Positions 10,303 through 21,665 of a stretch of DNA of 64,000 nt are shown here, piece after piece (position 1 is the first letter of the stretch; each line of letters opens with the position of its first letter). The translations under genes and the position numbers were made by a program. The DNA comes from Talpa occidentalis (taxonomy: Eukaryota > Chordata > Mammalia > Eulipotyphla > Talpidae): NCBI RefSeq assembly GCF_014898055.3, contig NW_023600993.1:19000850-19064849 (forward strand), read 5' to 3'. A model generated the notes under the pieces. The model did not search any database and was not told where the DNA came from. It saw only the letters and a program-made list of their open reading frames with translations.

Positions 10303-10420
10303 CACAGGGTGTCCATAAAGTCTGAAAATACAAATGTACATAATGTCCTTAAGGACATCTTCAGCCTGTAAAAATCTGAAATGACATTATCTATGTCCTA
10401 GACTTCATGGAAATCCTGTG
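10303..10420. mobile_element. Mariner-like miniature inverted-repeat element
   Basis: A 118-bp block has imperfect terminal inverted repeats. The left end reads 'cacagggtgtccataaagtc' and the inverted right end reads 'cacaggatttccatgaagtc', matching at most positions. The CAGGGTGTCCATAAAGTC style of terminus is typical of Tc1/mariner elements, which insert at TA; a TA directly precedes the left end (10301-10302), while the right flank has lost it. The middle carries a perfect 16-bp palindrome at 10343-10358. No transposase is encoded, so it would have been mobilised in trans. Divergence of the ends implies age. Confidence 0.7.
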
Positions 10421-10674
10421 ATTTGTAAAATAGTAAGTATGACAAAATCATTAACTCAGAGTTCAAACCAAAGGGAATTCACCACCTAACTTTGCAATAA
10501 TTTGACAAACATTTGTAGAAAAAAGGATTTTTAAAGTTCTTTGAATAAAACAACAGGGCTTTCAAAATTCACCAAATGGAAGAAGTTGGTGTAAAAGATG
10601 TACACAAACTGATGATTTCTCCTATTGGTGTGATTGAGTCTCCTGTTCATTTTCAAATCTTTATTTAAATGAAT
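10421..10674. other. Unassigned AT-rich DNA
   Basis: No gene or recognised repeat between the miniature element and the following hAT fragment. Confidence 0.5.
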
Positions 10675-10892
10675 TGTTCTGAGCTGAAGACAGTTTTGCC
10701 CCCTAGGGGATATTTATCAATGTCTAAAGCTATTTTGAATTGTCATGACTAAGAGGGGAGAGCTATTGGCATCTAGTGGGTAGAGGCCAGTGGTGCTGTT
10801 AAACACCCCACAATGCACAGAACAGCCCCTCACAACAAAGAATTATCCAGCCCAAAGCGTCAGTGGTGCTGAGGCTTAGAAACCATGGTTAC
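10675..10892 (+). mobile_element. Non-autonomous hAT-Charlie-type DNA transposon fragment
   Basis: Phrases match a short hAT-Charlie family of placental mammals: 'agttttgccccctaggggat', 'ggcatctagtgggtagaggc', 'cacaatgcacagaacagccc', 'caacaaagaattatccagcc' and the closing 'gaggcttagaaacc'. The same family occurs in the opposite orientation at 28586-28795. No transposase. The exact Repbase name is not certain from memory. Confidence 0.88.
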
Positions 10893-10894
10893 AG

Positions 10895-11136
10895 TGTTCC
10901 CTGGGGAAGCTTTCCCTGACATATTTCAAATTATGCTAATTTCCTGTAATAACCTCATCTCACTTTCTACCTTCTCCCCATAGTATGTATCACAATTATA
11001 ATTAAATGCATTGTACTTGTCTTTTCCATGAAAAACCATGTTCATAGAAATAGAAATTATCTCATGCACTGTGTCCTAGAAACTATCACAATGCCTGGCA
11101 CATGGTAGCACCTTGATAAATAGTAAATGAATCAAC
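10895..11136 (+). mobile_element. L2 LINE, 3' end
   Basis: Landmarks: 'ggggaagctttccctgacat' (matching 'gaggccttccctgacc'), 'gtaataacctcatctcac', 'cactgtgtcctagaaactat', 'caatgcctggcacatggtag', 'cttgataaatagtaaatgaa'. It follows the hAT element with almost no gap. Confidence 0.85.
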
Positions 11137-14100
11137 TAACAGCTAATATTGGAAAGTAAGCAAAGTAGATACTCAAGTTGTTGAGGAGTCTCAGGTTCAG
11201 TCATCCATTTGTCAGGCAGTCTTAAAAGTAGTTCAAGAAAAAAGTTCATCATAATGTGAAGGGAGGATAGAACTAATACTCAAACTCCTCTATGTGTACA
11301 AATTTAATTTAGTGTTAATGTAGTATTTTAGCATTTAACTCATTGTTAGTAAAAGGTCTTGGACATAAACCATGACCAAAAATATCTATGTAAGTGGAAC
11401 CAGCGTGGATCTTGTGGGCCGACTAATCAATCAGCTTCCACAACTATCCACTGAGGCGCATTTTCTCATTCTCTCTGGCAGTCATGGAAGTCTATTTCTG
11501 GTCAATGGGATGAAAAGGAGACCTGTTGAACAGAGATTATGGAAAAGCATTTGCTTTCCTGATGAGAATGAAAAGCAAAACAGGCATTCACTCTCTTTCT
11601 CCCACTTGGGATCAACCTCAGCAAACTGCTTCTACATACACTAATTATTCTACAAGGAAAGTCACCCATATTTGTTTAAGCCTGTAGAAAGGTTTTCTCT
11701 TAACTGAATGCAGCCCTACCTGATGATACCTTCTTCTGCCATGGCAACTAATCTTTCTCCATAATCTTTTCTAATGATGCAAGGGCAGAAATGGAGATGC
11801 TAACTAGAACAGTTTGGCCTGAGCTTAAGTCTCATCTAAAGCACAAAGTAAATAAAAGAATCTGAGGCAGTGGAGGTTGTGACATTGAAAGAGTAATAAG
11901 GGTGTCCACTCTCACTGTGGTGAGTACAATAGAGATGCCAGAGCTCATGGCTTAAGAGGGAAAACATCAAATACTCATAATACAAAGTGTACCTGGCTGA
12001 CTTCCCATTTACATTTTTTTTTTTTTTTTTTGGTAGTGAGTGGGTGGTTAAAAGATGAGAATTTCAGATGCAGATTTAAAGGTCCTGTATGGAGGGAAAG
12101 CAACTGTTCTACGAAATTTGTAGATACAAGCTTCGGAGTACTGCTGCTTCCTTCTGCTCCCCTCTCTAATCTTCTCCACTAATCTGTGAGACTCTTGGCA
12201 CTGAGGACCATGTCTTTTTTCTCTGTGTCTCTGGTCCCAGCAGAGTGTCATGTCTGTAGGGGATTCTCCATCTCTGTTTTCCCAATTGAACACTTAGAGT
12301 TTTCTTCCCTTTGGTCTTTAAAATGTGTAATTGTTAAAAGGAAGACATAATTAACATCTGGAGGAGAGAATTTATTTCATTTTTCCCCATTTCTCAGTTT
12401 ATTATCCAGCAGTGGTTCCTATATTTTGAGTAGAAGAGAATTTGGACCTCTAAATTTGGGGAAATCCTTAAGAAACCATACCAACAACATCCAAAAAAAA
12501 ACCTTTATTCAAGAAAATATATTGGGAAGGAAATTCTCTCAAATTATATCCCTCAGAACCCATTTCTTTAAGTCAATAAATAAATAATTTCTTTAGTTCA
12601 AGAAAATACTGCCTTAAACATTCACTGCCTTTAATTCACTGTTTTGTGCTATGTCTTTCCAAGAGTTATATGATTTGCTTCTCTTCAAAACTCTATTTAG
12701 CTGTTTATCACAGAAAATCTCAGAAAGGGTTCCAAGGCAAACAAAAAATCATCCTGGAATAAAGACAACCTAATCATTTGATCATTTGTGACGAAGTTTA
12801 TGAACTGCTATTTTAGACATTAAGACTTGCAATGAAGAAAATAAAGGGACATATGAGAAGAAAGACCATGTGGGAAGGATAGAAAAGAACAATTCAAAAA
12901 AAAAAATGGAAAATTCAAGCAAAGACACAGCAGTTCTGGGAGAAAGGATCAAGTTTTATGCCTGCTATGATTGTCTCTAAATGTGTAGTTTATCTTGGAG
13001 GCCAAAAAATCTATTTTGAAAGAAGTTTTAAGCTAGGAATCAGAAGTCTAGCAGTATATTCCAGAACCTTCTTCTGAATTGACATGGGTCACTTCTCTAA
13101 ACTGGTTCAGGCAGTAATGGGATAATTAAACCCTTCATTTCTTCTTTCACATACTCCTATTTGGAATGAGTTAGAAGCTCAAGTTGGTAGAGTGCTTTTG
13201 AGTTATTTCAAGAACACACTCAGAGCATGTGTAACAAGACTTGTTACTTTATGAAAAGCAGTTATGTTTAATAATTTTTGTCTGAGCCTTGAGAATCTTG
13301 GGCAAGTTTTCACATTCACACAGGAAGAACAATTCATTTCTAGGCAATGTTTATGCCAGGGAGACTTGTAAGGGGTTGAGTCAATTAGCAAAGAAATGGA
13401 ATAACACATGCAAATGCATCTGCTGCACCCTGTTGTGGTCTGTGTGATGATTACTGTATCGAAGGAGTAAATTGAGTCAGAATTGGACCCACCGTTCTTG
13501 TTTGAGAAGTGTTGAGTTTGATATCTGGTGACAAATTTTAAACTTCAAATAAACAAACACATGATTTTTCCTTTCAACTGAATTTAAAAGTTCTAAAATG
13601 GGAACCCTAAAACCATAAACATTTACACAGCTTGGTAAGTTCCTCATTATATAAATACTTTGTGAAAACAACTTTAGCCCATAAAGCATTAATGCTATTT
13701 GATAAAAATCAGTTTTTGTTTGGTACATCTTTTGAAGCTAGTGTAACTCCTGGTCATTCTATATGACTATAAAAGCTTTTTGGAATCAAATCCTAATCCC
13801 AACATGTTTTTCTTGTTCATTTAAACCTTTTATATACATGTGGGAGCCAGAGAGAGGAGAAGGCTTTTAAGGGTTTAAGCTTCAATTGTTTGTCATTCTC
13901 ATGCATGCTCTCTGAAAAGCATTTGGCATGTTTGTATTTGTAAATGAAAATATACATTTGTGTTCTTAAGCATTTTCTTTTCCCTTTGTGCTTATTTGTT
14001 TGCTATGCAAAGATAGACCATCTTAATATGGGAGAACAGACATGCTAAAGGTTGGATGGTTTGTTTTACCACCTTGTAAAAAAAAATCTGACAGTGTTGA

Positions 14101-14519
14101 CTTGCTAGGTTAGCCCCTGACTCAAGCTTCCGAAGAAAGTATTCTCAACCCATACTCAATAGAATTAATACCTCAAGAAGCATAAAAAGTCTAAACAAAC
14201 AAAACTCACCAAAGTTTTGTCAGGAGCTGTGGAGTCAAATTTAACCTCTAGAGTGTTTTTGTTGTTTTTGTCATGAAAAGGAAACAACTGAGGCTGCTGA
14301 GCTAAAATTCATTGTACTTTATTTTTCCCTTCTGGATATTATGTCCAGTAGCTTAATATTGCCAACTATTGCATATTCATCAAAAGAATAAATATAAATG
14401 GACTCAGAAAAAGCTTAAAAATACCTTTCCAAAAGACAAAACTGATTAATTTTTGGTTTCAAAAAAAAATTGAAGCAAATATTTTTCTCTAAAGGTGGTT
14501 ACATGTGAAATGGAATGTA
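11137..14519. other. Unassigned unique DNA
   Basis: No supported gene in more than 3 kb. Open frames at 11372-11644, 12048-12293, 13203-13409 and 13477-13728 have no recognisable domain. An 18-base T run lies at 12014-12031. A weak MIR-like phrase set sits around 13030-13130. Sequence around 13850-14500 is AT-rich, with TTTGCAT/ATGCAAA-type words, and might be conserved non-coding DNA. Confidence 0.5.
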
Positions 14520-14780
14520 TCAGTTAACTTTTTGCTATATAAGGAACATCTCCTAAATTGGTGGCTTAAAACTACCACTACCATTTCATGAGTTTGTGAT
14601 TAGACAAGGGTGCAGTTTAGAATGGGCTGAGATGAGTGGTTCTTCTGATCTGGGCTGGAGTTGACTGATCTCAGCTGGGTTCCCTTGTGCATCTGGTGGG
14701 CTGCTGGCTTACTGTGGACTTTCTAATGAAGGGTGGCCAAGGCAAAAGCAGATGAGGCTTCTTACCATGTGGTTCTTAGC
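14520..14780 (-). mobile_element. MLT1-like MaLR LTR, antisense
   Basis: The + strand starts with the mirror of the family's 3' end: 'cagttaactttttgctatat', 'aattggtggcttaaaact'. It continues 'gagatgagtggttcttctga', 'tctgggctggagttgactga', 'tgcatctggtgggctgctgg' and 'cttaccatgtggttcttagc'. The same plan is seen in the copy at 18552-19010. This is an ERVL-MaLR solo LTR fossil with no coding part. Confidence 0.8.
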
Positions 14781-15873
14781 CTGGTTTTGTTCAGATAAAA
14801 CTTCTATATATTTGCCATTTATTTTTAATCTATGTCTTTAAATTCCTTTTGTAATATCTTTAATCTGTTTCATTTTAGAACATCCCCAAGGACAACATCC
14901 CATAGGCTAGTTGCCTGGATTTTCTTGAGACAGGGAATAAAGAGAAAGTCAGTGTTTCTTCTGACTCATTTTTAATAACTTTTAAGATTATTGTATTTGA
15001 GTCCTTTATGGTCATCTTTTCCAAATGCCTTCAGGAAGTAGCCACAGTCCAAACAAAACTAATTAATTTGATGGTCAAATGATTAAATATTAATGGCTAA
15101 ATGAATTAGCATTTTTATTGAGTTTATTGCTTTTTATTTCTACTTCCTGTTTCCTGTGTATCTCAGAGGTTTACTAGTCCCTGGCAATTTTTCCCTTAAA
15201 AATTTCATCCATGACTTAGCACAGGGCACCACTTATAAAATCTACCATCACTGCAGAATGTGCCCTAGTTGTTCCTCGCCAGTTAGTCAGGAAGCTTGAA
15301 GTGACTGATTGCAGCTTCCATCAACACAGGATGTTTTGACACAGCTGTTTGGACAAGGCTATTTGAGGCCTCCTACAAGGCTTGCAGGTATTTGGGAGGG
15401 GGACATGGCCCAAGGGTCAAGGCTTGAAAGCATCTACTTGGGTCTCTCACCAAACTGCAAATATTCAAATGCATATGGATCACCACCGGTTCTGTGCAAA
15501 GGGGACATTGTGGTGAGCATATATGAAGCCAGCTCTGCCTTTAAAAGGTTAGTCAGGTTGATGAGAAAATTGTTCATTAGTAAATTTCCAAAGAGGTCAG
15601 TATAAGCTGTAAAGAATGTTATAAAGAAAAAAGCATTGGGAGTATAGTTTGGAGGACAAGGAGGAAGGTTTAAATGTATGCTTGCTGAGAATGAAGGAGC
15701 AGGTTACCTAGGAAAATATACCATATTACCAGGTGGTAAAACTGACATCATCATAAAGCTGCCATGAATTTTCCTCCAGCAGGCCTGAGCTGCCCAGATG
15801 CAGCACTTAAGAAATTGGATAACTGTATATATACAAACCCAGGTTCATGTAAGTTGGATCTGATTAAATTATC
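14781..15873. other. Unassigned unique DNA
   Basis: No supported gene. A 98-codon open frame at 15309-15605 is the longest here. Its composition is not low-complexity, but I recognise no domain and see no splice or promoter context. Confidence 0.5.
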
Positions 15874-15890
15874 TAGTACAAGGAAGTTTA

Positions 15891-16014
15891 TTTATTTATT
15901 TATTTATTTTGGGTGGGACCCTCGCCAGCGGCTGGGGAACAAACCAGCGCTGCAGAGGCTGCAGGCAGCCTCGCAACCCAGCGCTCAACTGCTGCACCAC
16001 CAGGGGAGGCCCCT
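15891..16014 (-). mobile_element. Internally deleted T+ SINE, copy 4, with 17-bp target-site duplication
   Basis: This copy is only about 124 bp. The mirror tail (TTTATTTATTTATTTT) is joined almost directly to the tRNA-derived half 'gggaccctcgccagcggctg', 'aacaaaccagcgctgcagag', 'tgcaccaccaggggaggccc'. The tRNA-unrelated body found in the other copies (the stretch with 'aacaggcagactga' and 'caccagagacagag') is missing. It is flanked by a perfect duplication 'tagtacaaggaagttta' at 15874-15890 and 16015-16031, so it inserted in this short form rather than losing its middle later. Confidence 0.93.
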
Positions 16015-16031
16015 TAGTACAAGGAAGTTTA

Positions 16032-16480
16032 AAGCATGGACAAGAAATTGCTAAAATAATAAAATGTGGAGTCAAGTCAATAATGTAACAATGGCATCCA
16101 TTTGGATGCCACCCTTAGAGATAGACTTGATCAGCAATCTGAACCCTGTGAAGTTGGCCATCCAACTGACTTTGGTATCCCATCTAAAGGCAGTCATTGC
16201 CACTCACCTGAAAATGATACTTGATGAAAATGTTGTAAGAAAGTTGTAGGCAAAGAGTACTGTCTTCAGTTAATCTTAGTTATTATTACTTTTTGATAAA
16301 GGACACTATGCTCTTCAGGAAAAGTCTACCTTCTTATCAACTAGTCTAGATTACTTGAGGCCACTTTGGCCTGCTCCACCGAGTATCCATGCAAGTGTGA
16401 TTAATACAAGTCTCCAGCCTGGTTCTAGTCTTGGATGATCCACCCTTATCTTCTATCATCTTCATGAGAGAAAAGGTTCA
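16032..16480. other. Unassigned unique DNA
   Basis: No gene or recognised repeat. The open frame at 16064-16249 carries no known domain. Confidence 0.5.
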
Positions 16481-16700
16481 CAATTTAGGCTCCGTCACCT
16501 GGTAGCAGCAGGCTTTGGGTCTGACAGATGGTCCAAAATTTAAATCTTTCCCTTAGATTTCTGATTAACTTATATGACCTCTCTGAGTCTCAGCTTCTAC
16601 ATCAATCAAATGGGATTGATCAAGTACTGATTGGAAAGAAAGATTAAATTACATCTTATAAAACATCTTCAGCCCCAAATATGACTGTTTCTACATGGCA
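16481..16700 (+). mobile_element. MIR SINE (diverged)
   Basis: 'gcaggctttgggtctgacag', 'ttaacttatatgacctctct', 'gagtctcagcttctacatca', 'aatgggattgatcaagta' follow the order of a MIR (head, 'gacctctctgagcctcagtttcctc', 'aaatgggg'). Diverged but convincing. Confidence 0.7.
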
Positions 16701-17552
16701 TTTTCTAATAAATTTATGGTATTGATTCTGCCCACTTAAACCATTTTTGGTATTTTTTATTTATGTACCACATGTAGGTATCCACACAACATCATTTACA
16801 AATTTTTTTATTTTTCTATTTGCTATCTGCTTACCTTGAATTAAAAAAAAAGGTAACTTGACCATACAACTTCCAGAATTTACACATAATACAAAAAATA
16901 TATTTTTTTAAAAGTACAATAGAGTGTTCAGTATATCCTACCAATAAAAGGCATTTAAAACAATACCCCTAAGATATGGACAGAATATATAAAAATGTAA
17001 TCCTGTACTAGTGTTTATTTTATTTTAATAATATCAAGCCATATGAAAGTTGAGCTATTAAGGGAGGATAATAAGATGATATAAATAATATTTTAAATTT
17101 CATAAATTAAATAAAACTTTGTTTTGGTACTCTATTTTCAGTAATATTCACAGTGCAGAGAATGTGATGATTTACAGAAGTATCATCTCTGTCCATTTCC
17201 TTCTTGCTTTGATTTCATGGTTTCTTTACAGAAACCCTTTAATCCATGGCTCATTTTAGACAGGTTAATGAAATTAAAATTAGGTAATATAATTTGTAAA
17301 TCTACCAGTGGGTATAAGTAAGAGTAACACTTTTTTAAAAGCTGAAGGTTAATGAAGAGTAGGGATAATAATCTCAAATCCATGGGGTTGTAGAAATTTC
17401 ATATCATATGTGACATAAGACTTTAGGATCAAGTGAGAACAGGAAAATAGAACATTCAATTGCATTTAAAAACTAGTGACATTTAATAGTTTTCTTTTTA
17501 AGTTACAAATAAATATAAACATTCTCCTTTTTCCTTCCTGAATGTAATATAC
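16701..17552. other. Unassigned AT-rich DNA
   Basis: Strongly AT-rich, with A and T runs and no open frame of interest. No repeat family recognised. Confidence 0.5.
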
Positions 17553-17750
17553 TAGTGATTCCCAAATTTGAGTGTACATCAAAATCAGCTGGAAGTCTTG
17601 TTAAAATGCTCATTGTTGGGCCCTGCTCCCAGGGATTCTCATTCAGTCCATCTTGGGTGGAACCCCAGAATTTGCATTTCTAACAAATATTCAGATGATG
17701 CTAAAACTGCTGATAATTATGCTAGGTACATACTTCAAGATCCACTCTAA
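17553..17750 (+). mobile_element. MER5A-like hAT-Charlie element
   Basis: Almost end-to-end match to the MER5A plan: 'tagtgattcccaaatttgag', 'acatcaaaatcagctggaag', 'cttgttaaaatgctcattgt', 'tgggccctgctcccagggat', 'agaatttgcatttctaacaa', 'agatgatgctaaaactgctg'. The distal inverted terminus is degraded. No coding capacity. An open frame across it is incidental. Confidence 0.9.
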
Positions 17751-18551
17751 TAGCTCATCCTGAAGACCCCCTAGTTTATACCTTCTCCCAGACCTTTGCT
17801 ATATATATACCACACACGTAATGAGGATCAATGCCATCAAGAAGTGATGTCCCCATTATATTCGGGTTTCCATTGCCTGTTTATATCCTAAATTTCCCTA
17901 CTACCTTCTTCCCATCATCCTTTGATTGCCCTTCCCCCACGAAGACCCAGAAGCACAGGGGAAGGATGGTACATCCTCCCTGTGAAGGCAGCTGACAGTT
18001 TGCATTACCTGGTAAATTCATGGCCTCAGCATGTTTCCCCAGGGTGAATTAATTGCTTTGCTTTTCCTCTTCCTTTGCATAAACCCGGGTGGATTTGTTC
18101 CCTGTTTGGACAAGACCTTATTGCCAGCACTTTCTGAGGATGGCCAGAAAGTGTCTGCTGTATGAGGTTGATAATGTTGTCAGGAATTCCAGGGTGGAGT
18201 AGTGTCACTTGAGTTGGGAAATGCTAACTGAGGTCAATTTTAGTTCAGCTTCCTACCTACAGAATTATGGCAGGACGTAAGTTTGGCCCGGGTGAGATGA
18301 ATAGGTCAGCAGAAAAGTATTCTTGTCTTCCTAATAGCAGGCATCTCTATTTTTAAGCCTTAAGTCAGAACATATTTTTCCCCTATTTGAGATCCAGCAA
18401 TTCATGTCCTCAAATGAGATATTTTAAAACCAAAGTCATGGACAACAAACCAAGAAAAATCTAAACCAACAACAAAAAATTTTCCAAGCCAAAACTGTGC
18501 ATAAAAAGTAATTATATGTGCTTAGTATCTGAAATTGAAAGTCATTGTTTT
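17751..18551. other. Unassigned unique DNA
   Basis: No gene or recognised repeat. Open frame 18026-18208 on the - strand has no domain. Confidence 0.5.
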
Positions 18552-19010
18552 GGTTAACTATTGCCAAATAACAAAACTGCCCCTGTAATTTAGTGGTTTA
18601 AAACAAGTCCCACTTTATTTCTTTGCTCAGGATTCTGTCATTTGCAAAGCACTTGGTAGAGCAGCTTGCCTCTGCACCATGTGGGGCCAGCTAGAGGGGC
18701 TCCAATGGGTCAGGATGGTCTCCTTACAAACTGACTTCACTCACGACTGTTGACATGTGGTGCTGGGAATGTTGGACCATGCCTGGGTTTTCCTCTTGTG
18801 ATTTCATCATATGACTGGCCCAACTTCTCACAAAAGTTTTCTCTAGAGGCAGTAGAACTTCTTTCAAGGCCCAGTGTACAAAAGCAGAAATTACCAGACC
18901 TTTGAAAGGATTTAGTCTAGAACTCGCATAGCATTGCTTCCATTGCATTATTTTGGTTAAAATGAGCCATAGGGCAAACCCAAATTCAAGAAGACAGTCT
19001 ACACAGTGCA
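18552..19010 (-). mobile_element. MLT1-like MaLR LTR, antisense
   Basis: The + strand begins 'ttggttaactattgccaaat', 'ataacaaaactgcccctgta', 'tttagtggtttaaaacaa' (mirror of the '...ttttaagccactaa...gcaatagataac' 3' end). It proceeds through 'ggctccaatgggtcaggatg', 'ttcaaggcccagtgtac', 'cattgcattattttggtt' and 'gggcaaacccaaattcaag'. The same family lies in the same orientation at 14520 and on the opposite strand at 41450. No ORFs of viral type remain. Confidence 0.85.
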
Positions 19011-19249
19011 TGAAGCCTGGGTCACTGGGGCCACCAAAGCTAATCTTACTACAGTCGCAATGACCAAATTGTCCACTACCTGCTGCTTGAGAACTCTGTG
19101 CATTTCATACCAGAGTTGGGCAGGTCAGCATAAACTAGGAAAGCGAGTCCATCTCAGTGTGCACACCAATGCCTCCTAAAGAGGGGAAATTGGGTTTGAC
19201 TTTATCTGAGAATTCACAAGCACAAGGATGTGTAACTGCTGGAATGGAC

Positions 19250-19556
19250 TTCTCTGTTAAACTTCCTGCTGAAACATTCCCCTAGTTACCTTCTTCCCTT
19301 CTTCCTGCTGCTGTCATCTCCTTTGTCACTCTTCCTACCACCTAACTCTTCATTAAGTAGTTGCTTACTTGGTTATCGTCTGTCTCCTCACCCACACGCA
19401 CACCTCACTCCCCTGCCTAGTATAAATGTTAATCTACTGTAAAACTCTCAGAAGAGCCACTAAGACTTTCCACCTTCTGCTGGATGCTCGGCACTTACTA
19501 CAGGGTGTGGTATGTAGGAGGATCTGCATACATATTTATTGAATGAATGAATGTAG
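19250..19556 (+). mobile_element. L2 LINE, 3' end (diverged)
   Basis: A pyrimidine-rich stretch ('ttcctgctgctgtcatctcc', 'cacctcactcccctgcctag') leads to 'gatgctcggcacttactaca', 'gtatgtaggaggatctgcat', 'catatttattgaatgaatga', the typical L2 terminus with its TGAATGAA repeats. Confidence 0.75.
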
Positions 19557-21464
19557 ATATGTCAGATTAAAAAAGATGCCTGAGAGGCAGACATGACAAT
19601 TCCAAAGTGAGTTGCGTAATGCCGGGACTGTGGCTGGAATTTCTGTCCCCTTCAAAGGGCTTGGGCTGCAAGCCCTTGTTGCCTATGGTGTGTACCCTCG
19701 GCCAGTTCCCATGGTGTCATTGTTCTGAAGTGTCAATGGATATCAATCATGGGTTTAGAAGGTTTTCTGTGGAGCCTCTGGCTCCTTTATTTGGCCAATT
19801 AGGCTTTGTGCTCCTGTTTCCAAATAGAGAGGTGGGAGAAACATGATCCTGGCTTTATCTAATGCCTTAGTTTTAAGGAGCAGCCTCTGGTGCAATGTTG
19901 TATTATTTCCAATTAAACCTTGGATATCCTCATCCTTGCTAAAACTGCATAGTGAGCATTAGCTATTCATTCCTAAAAAGAGGCTTAACCAGATAGTGTT
20001 TCGTTATGTTCTGCCTTTCACTGGGGTGCAGGGAGAGGTTTTCTTCCTTTCTTTCTCTCTCTTTCTCTTTCTACTAATCAATATTTTCCTTTCTTTGCTT
20101 TCTTTTCTATGGCATCCTCTCGAAAAGTTGGTATTATTGGTTAGAATTCTTATTTGTGCTCATTCTTCTGTCCATTCGCTCTTTTGATTGTTTATTGATC
20201 ACAGAAAAACAAATCAGATTTCCCTAATGAATTTTATGTGCTTGCATTTGATTTGGTTACAGGTCACCTATATCTGTCCTATGTAGAGCCTCTCATTTAA
20301 GAGCCCATTCTAGTTATCCTTTCAACAGTCATTATCTAAAACCCGCTCTTCCTAATTCTGTGCCAGGTGGCACACAGTGCTGTGATTCAATCACTTTACC
20401 CGCCTGGAAGGTATTTGTGTGTTGTTGTTGTTAAGTTTGAGATGTTGGTTTGAAAAAGCATTTTCATTGCTTCTCTGGGATTTTTGTCCCAATTAATTTC
20501 ATCCACATCTTTTTGTTTTCCCTTGTTCCACTCCTACCTCATCCCCATTCACGTCTCTGCTTATATTGCTAGAGTGAGATCACTATACGCATGCGAGCCT
20601 CAGCCCAGTCTCATGGCAAAAGGAGAGCATCTGTCCAGAGTGTTCACCAAAAGCACTAATGTGTTGCTTCTGATGACATTAACCTTCACCAAGTTCTTCA
20701 AACATGCTCTAACTGTGCGTCAATTTTCCGAGGCAATTCAGTCCCTGGGTCTGGAATTGTTTGAGCACATGTGTTTTTAGTCCCAGAGACCAAAGTATCC
20801 CGTGGGGTTTGCATCCTGTAGGAGAACATAGCTCTATGCCACTCACATACCAACAGCTATGAGTTCAGGAACAGTTGAGTTCCTGAAGGCAAACCAAGGT
20901 GAGGGCAATGGCATAGGTAGGACTTTAGTAAAAGAGAGAAAATAAACTCCAATTCTTTGACTTTTGGAGTCATCCCAGGTTCCTTTCTGTCCACCGCAGT
21001 CCCCAACGTTTGTGATGTGTCCACTGCCTTTCCAACACTAGGAAAAGAAAACAACTCCAGATTCACTTGGTTTTGGCAATAGTGTTGCAGACTTTGATAA
21101 TGTAAGTCTACCAAAAGCTACGTTAAAACTACTTGTTATTTATCTTCTCACCTCATCTTTGGCAAGCAAGTCTTTAGCATTGCTAGTGTCTGATTCTTGC
21201 AGGTTTAAATATCCTCATTTTTAAGCAACTTAGTGTTCTCTTTATAGTCCTTTTCTCTCTCTCTCCTATCTGGTTCAAATTTCAGTAACTACTTAGCGTA
21301 TTTATCTCAAAATCTGCCCATATAATGTCAGCAGGACAAAATTATCAGTTAGCTCTGAACAGGACTATATCCAATTTTATAAACCCTCATCTTCCATGAT
21401 TTACTGCATTCATTTCAGAAATGTATAAAAATCACTCTTTACTTTCCACTTCCCTGTTGAGCTA
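19557..21464. other. Unassigned unique DNA
   Basis: No supported gene. A pyrimidine-rich run ('ttctttctctctctttctct') lies at about 20047-20070 and TTG triplets at about 20422-20431. Open frames at 19607-19846, 20484-20780 and 20857-21114 have no recognisable domain. Confidence 0.5.
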
Positions 21465-21665
21465 TCTGTATTGTGGAAAGAACATTGGCCTGGGAGCCAA
21501 AAAGATTTAAATTCAAGACGTGATCTGTGCTTCAGGCTTTCACTTACCTCCTTTAAGACTCACTTCTTGTCATCTGTGTAACAGGAACAATCATGACTAT
21601 CCTGTCTATTGTGTCTGAACAACCTGTGAGGAGCAAAAACTTCTCTCTGCTGAATAAACACTAGT
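21465..21665 (+). mobile_element. MIR SINE (diverged)
   Basis: 'attgtggaaagaacattggc', 'ctgggagccaaaaagattta', 'cacttacctcctttaagact', 'cttgtcatctgtgtaacagg' follow the MIR order. The tail is lost. Confidence 0.7.

Noticed and set aside
15309..15605. 98-codon + strand frame in unique DNA
   Set aside because: Balanced composition but no recognisable domain and no gene context. A frame of this length is expected by chance in 64 kb read in six frames.
14520..19010. An intact endogenous retrovirus between two LTRs
   Set aside because: No gag, pol or env-like frame lies between them, and other independent repeats occupy the interval. They are most simply separate solo LTR fossils.
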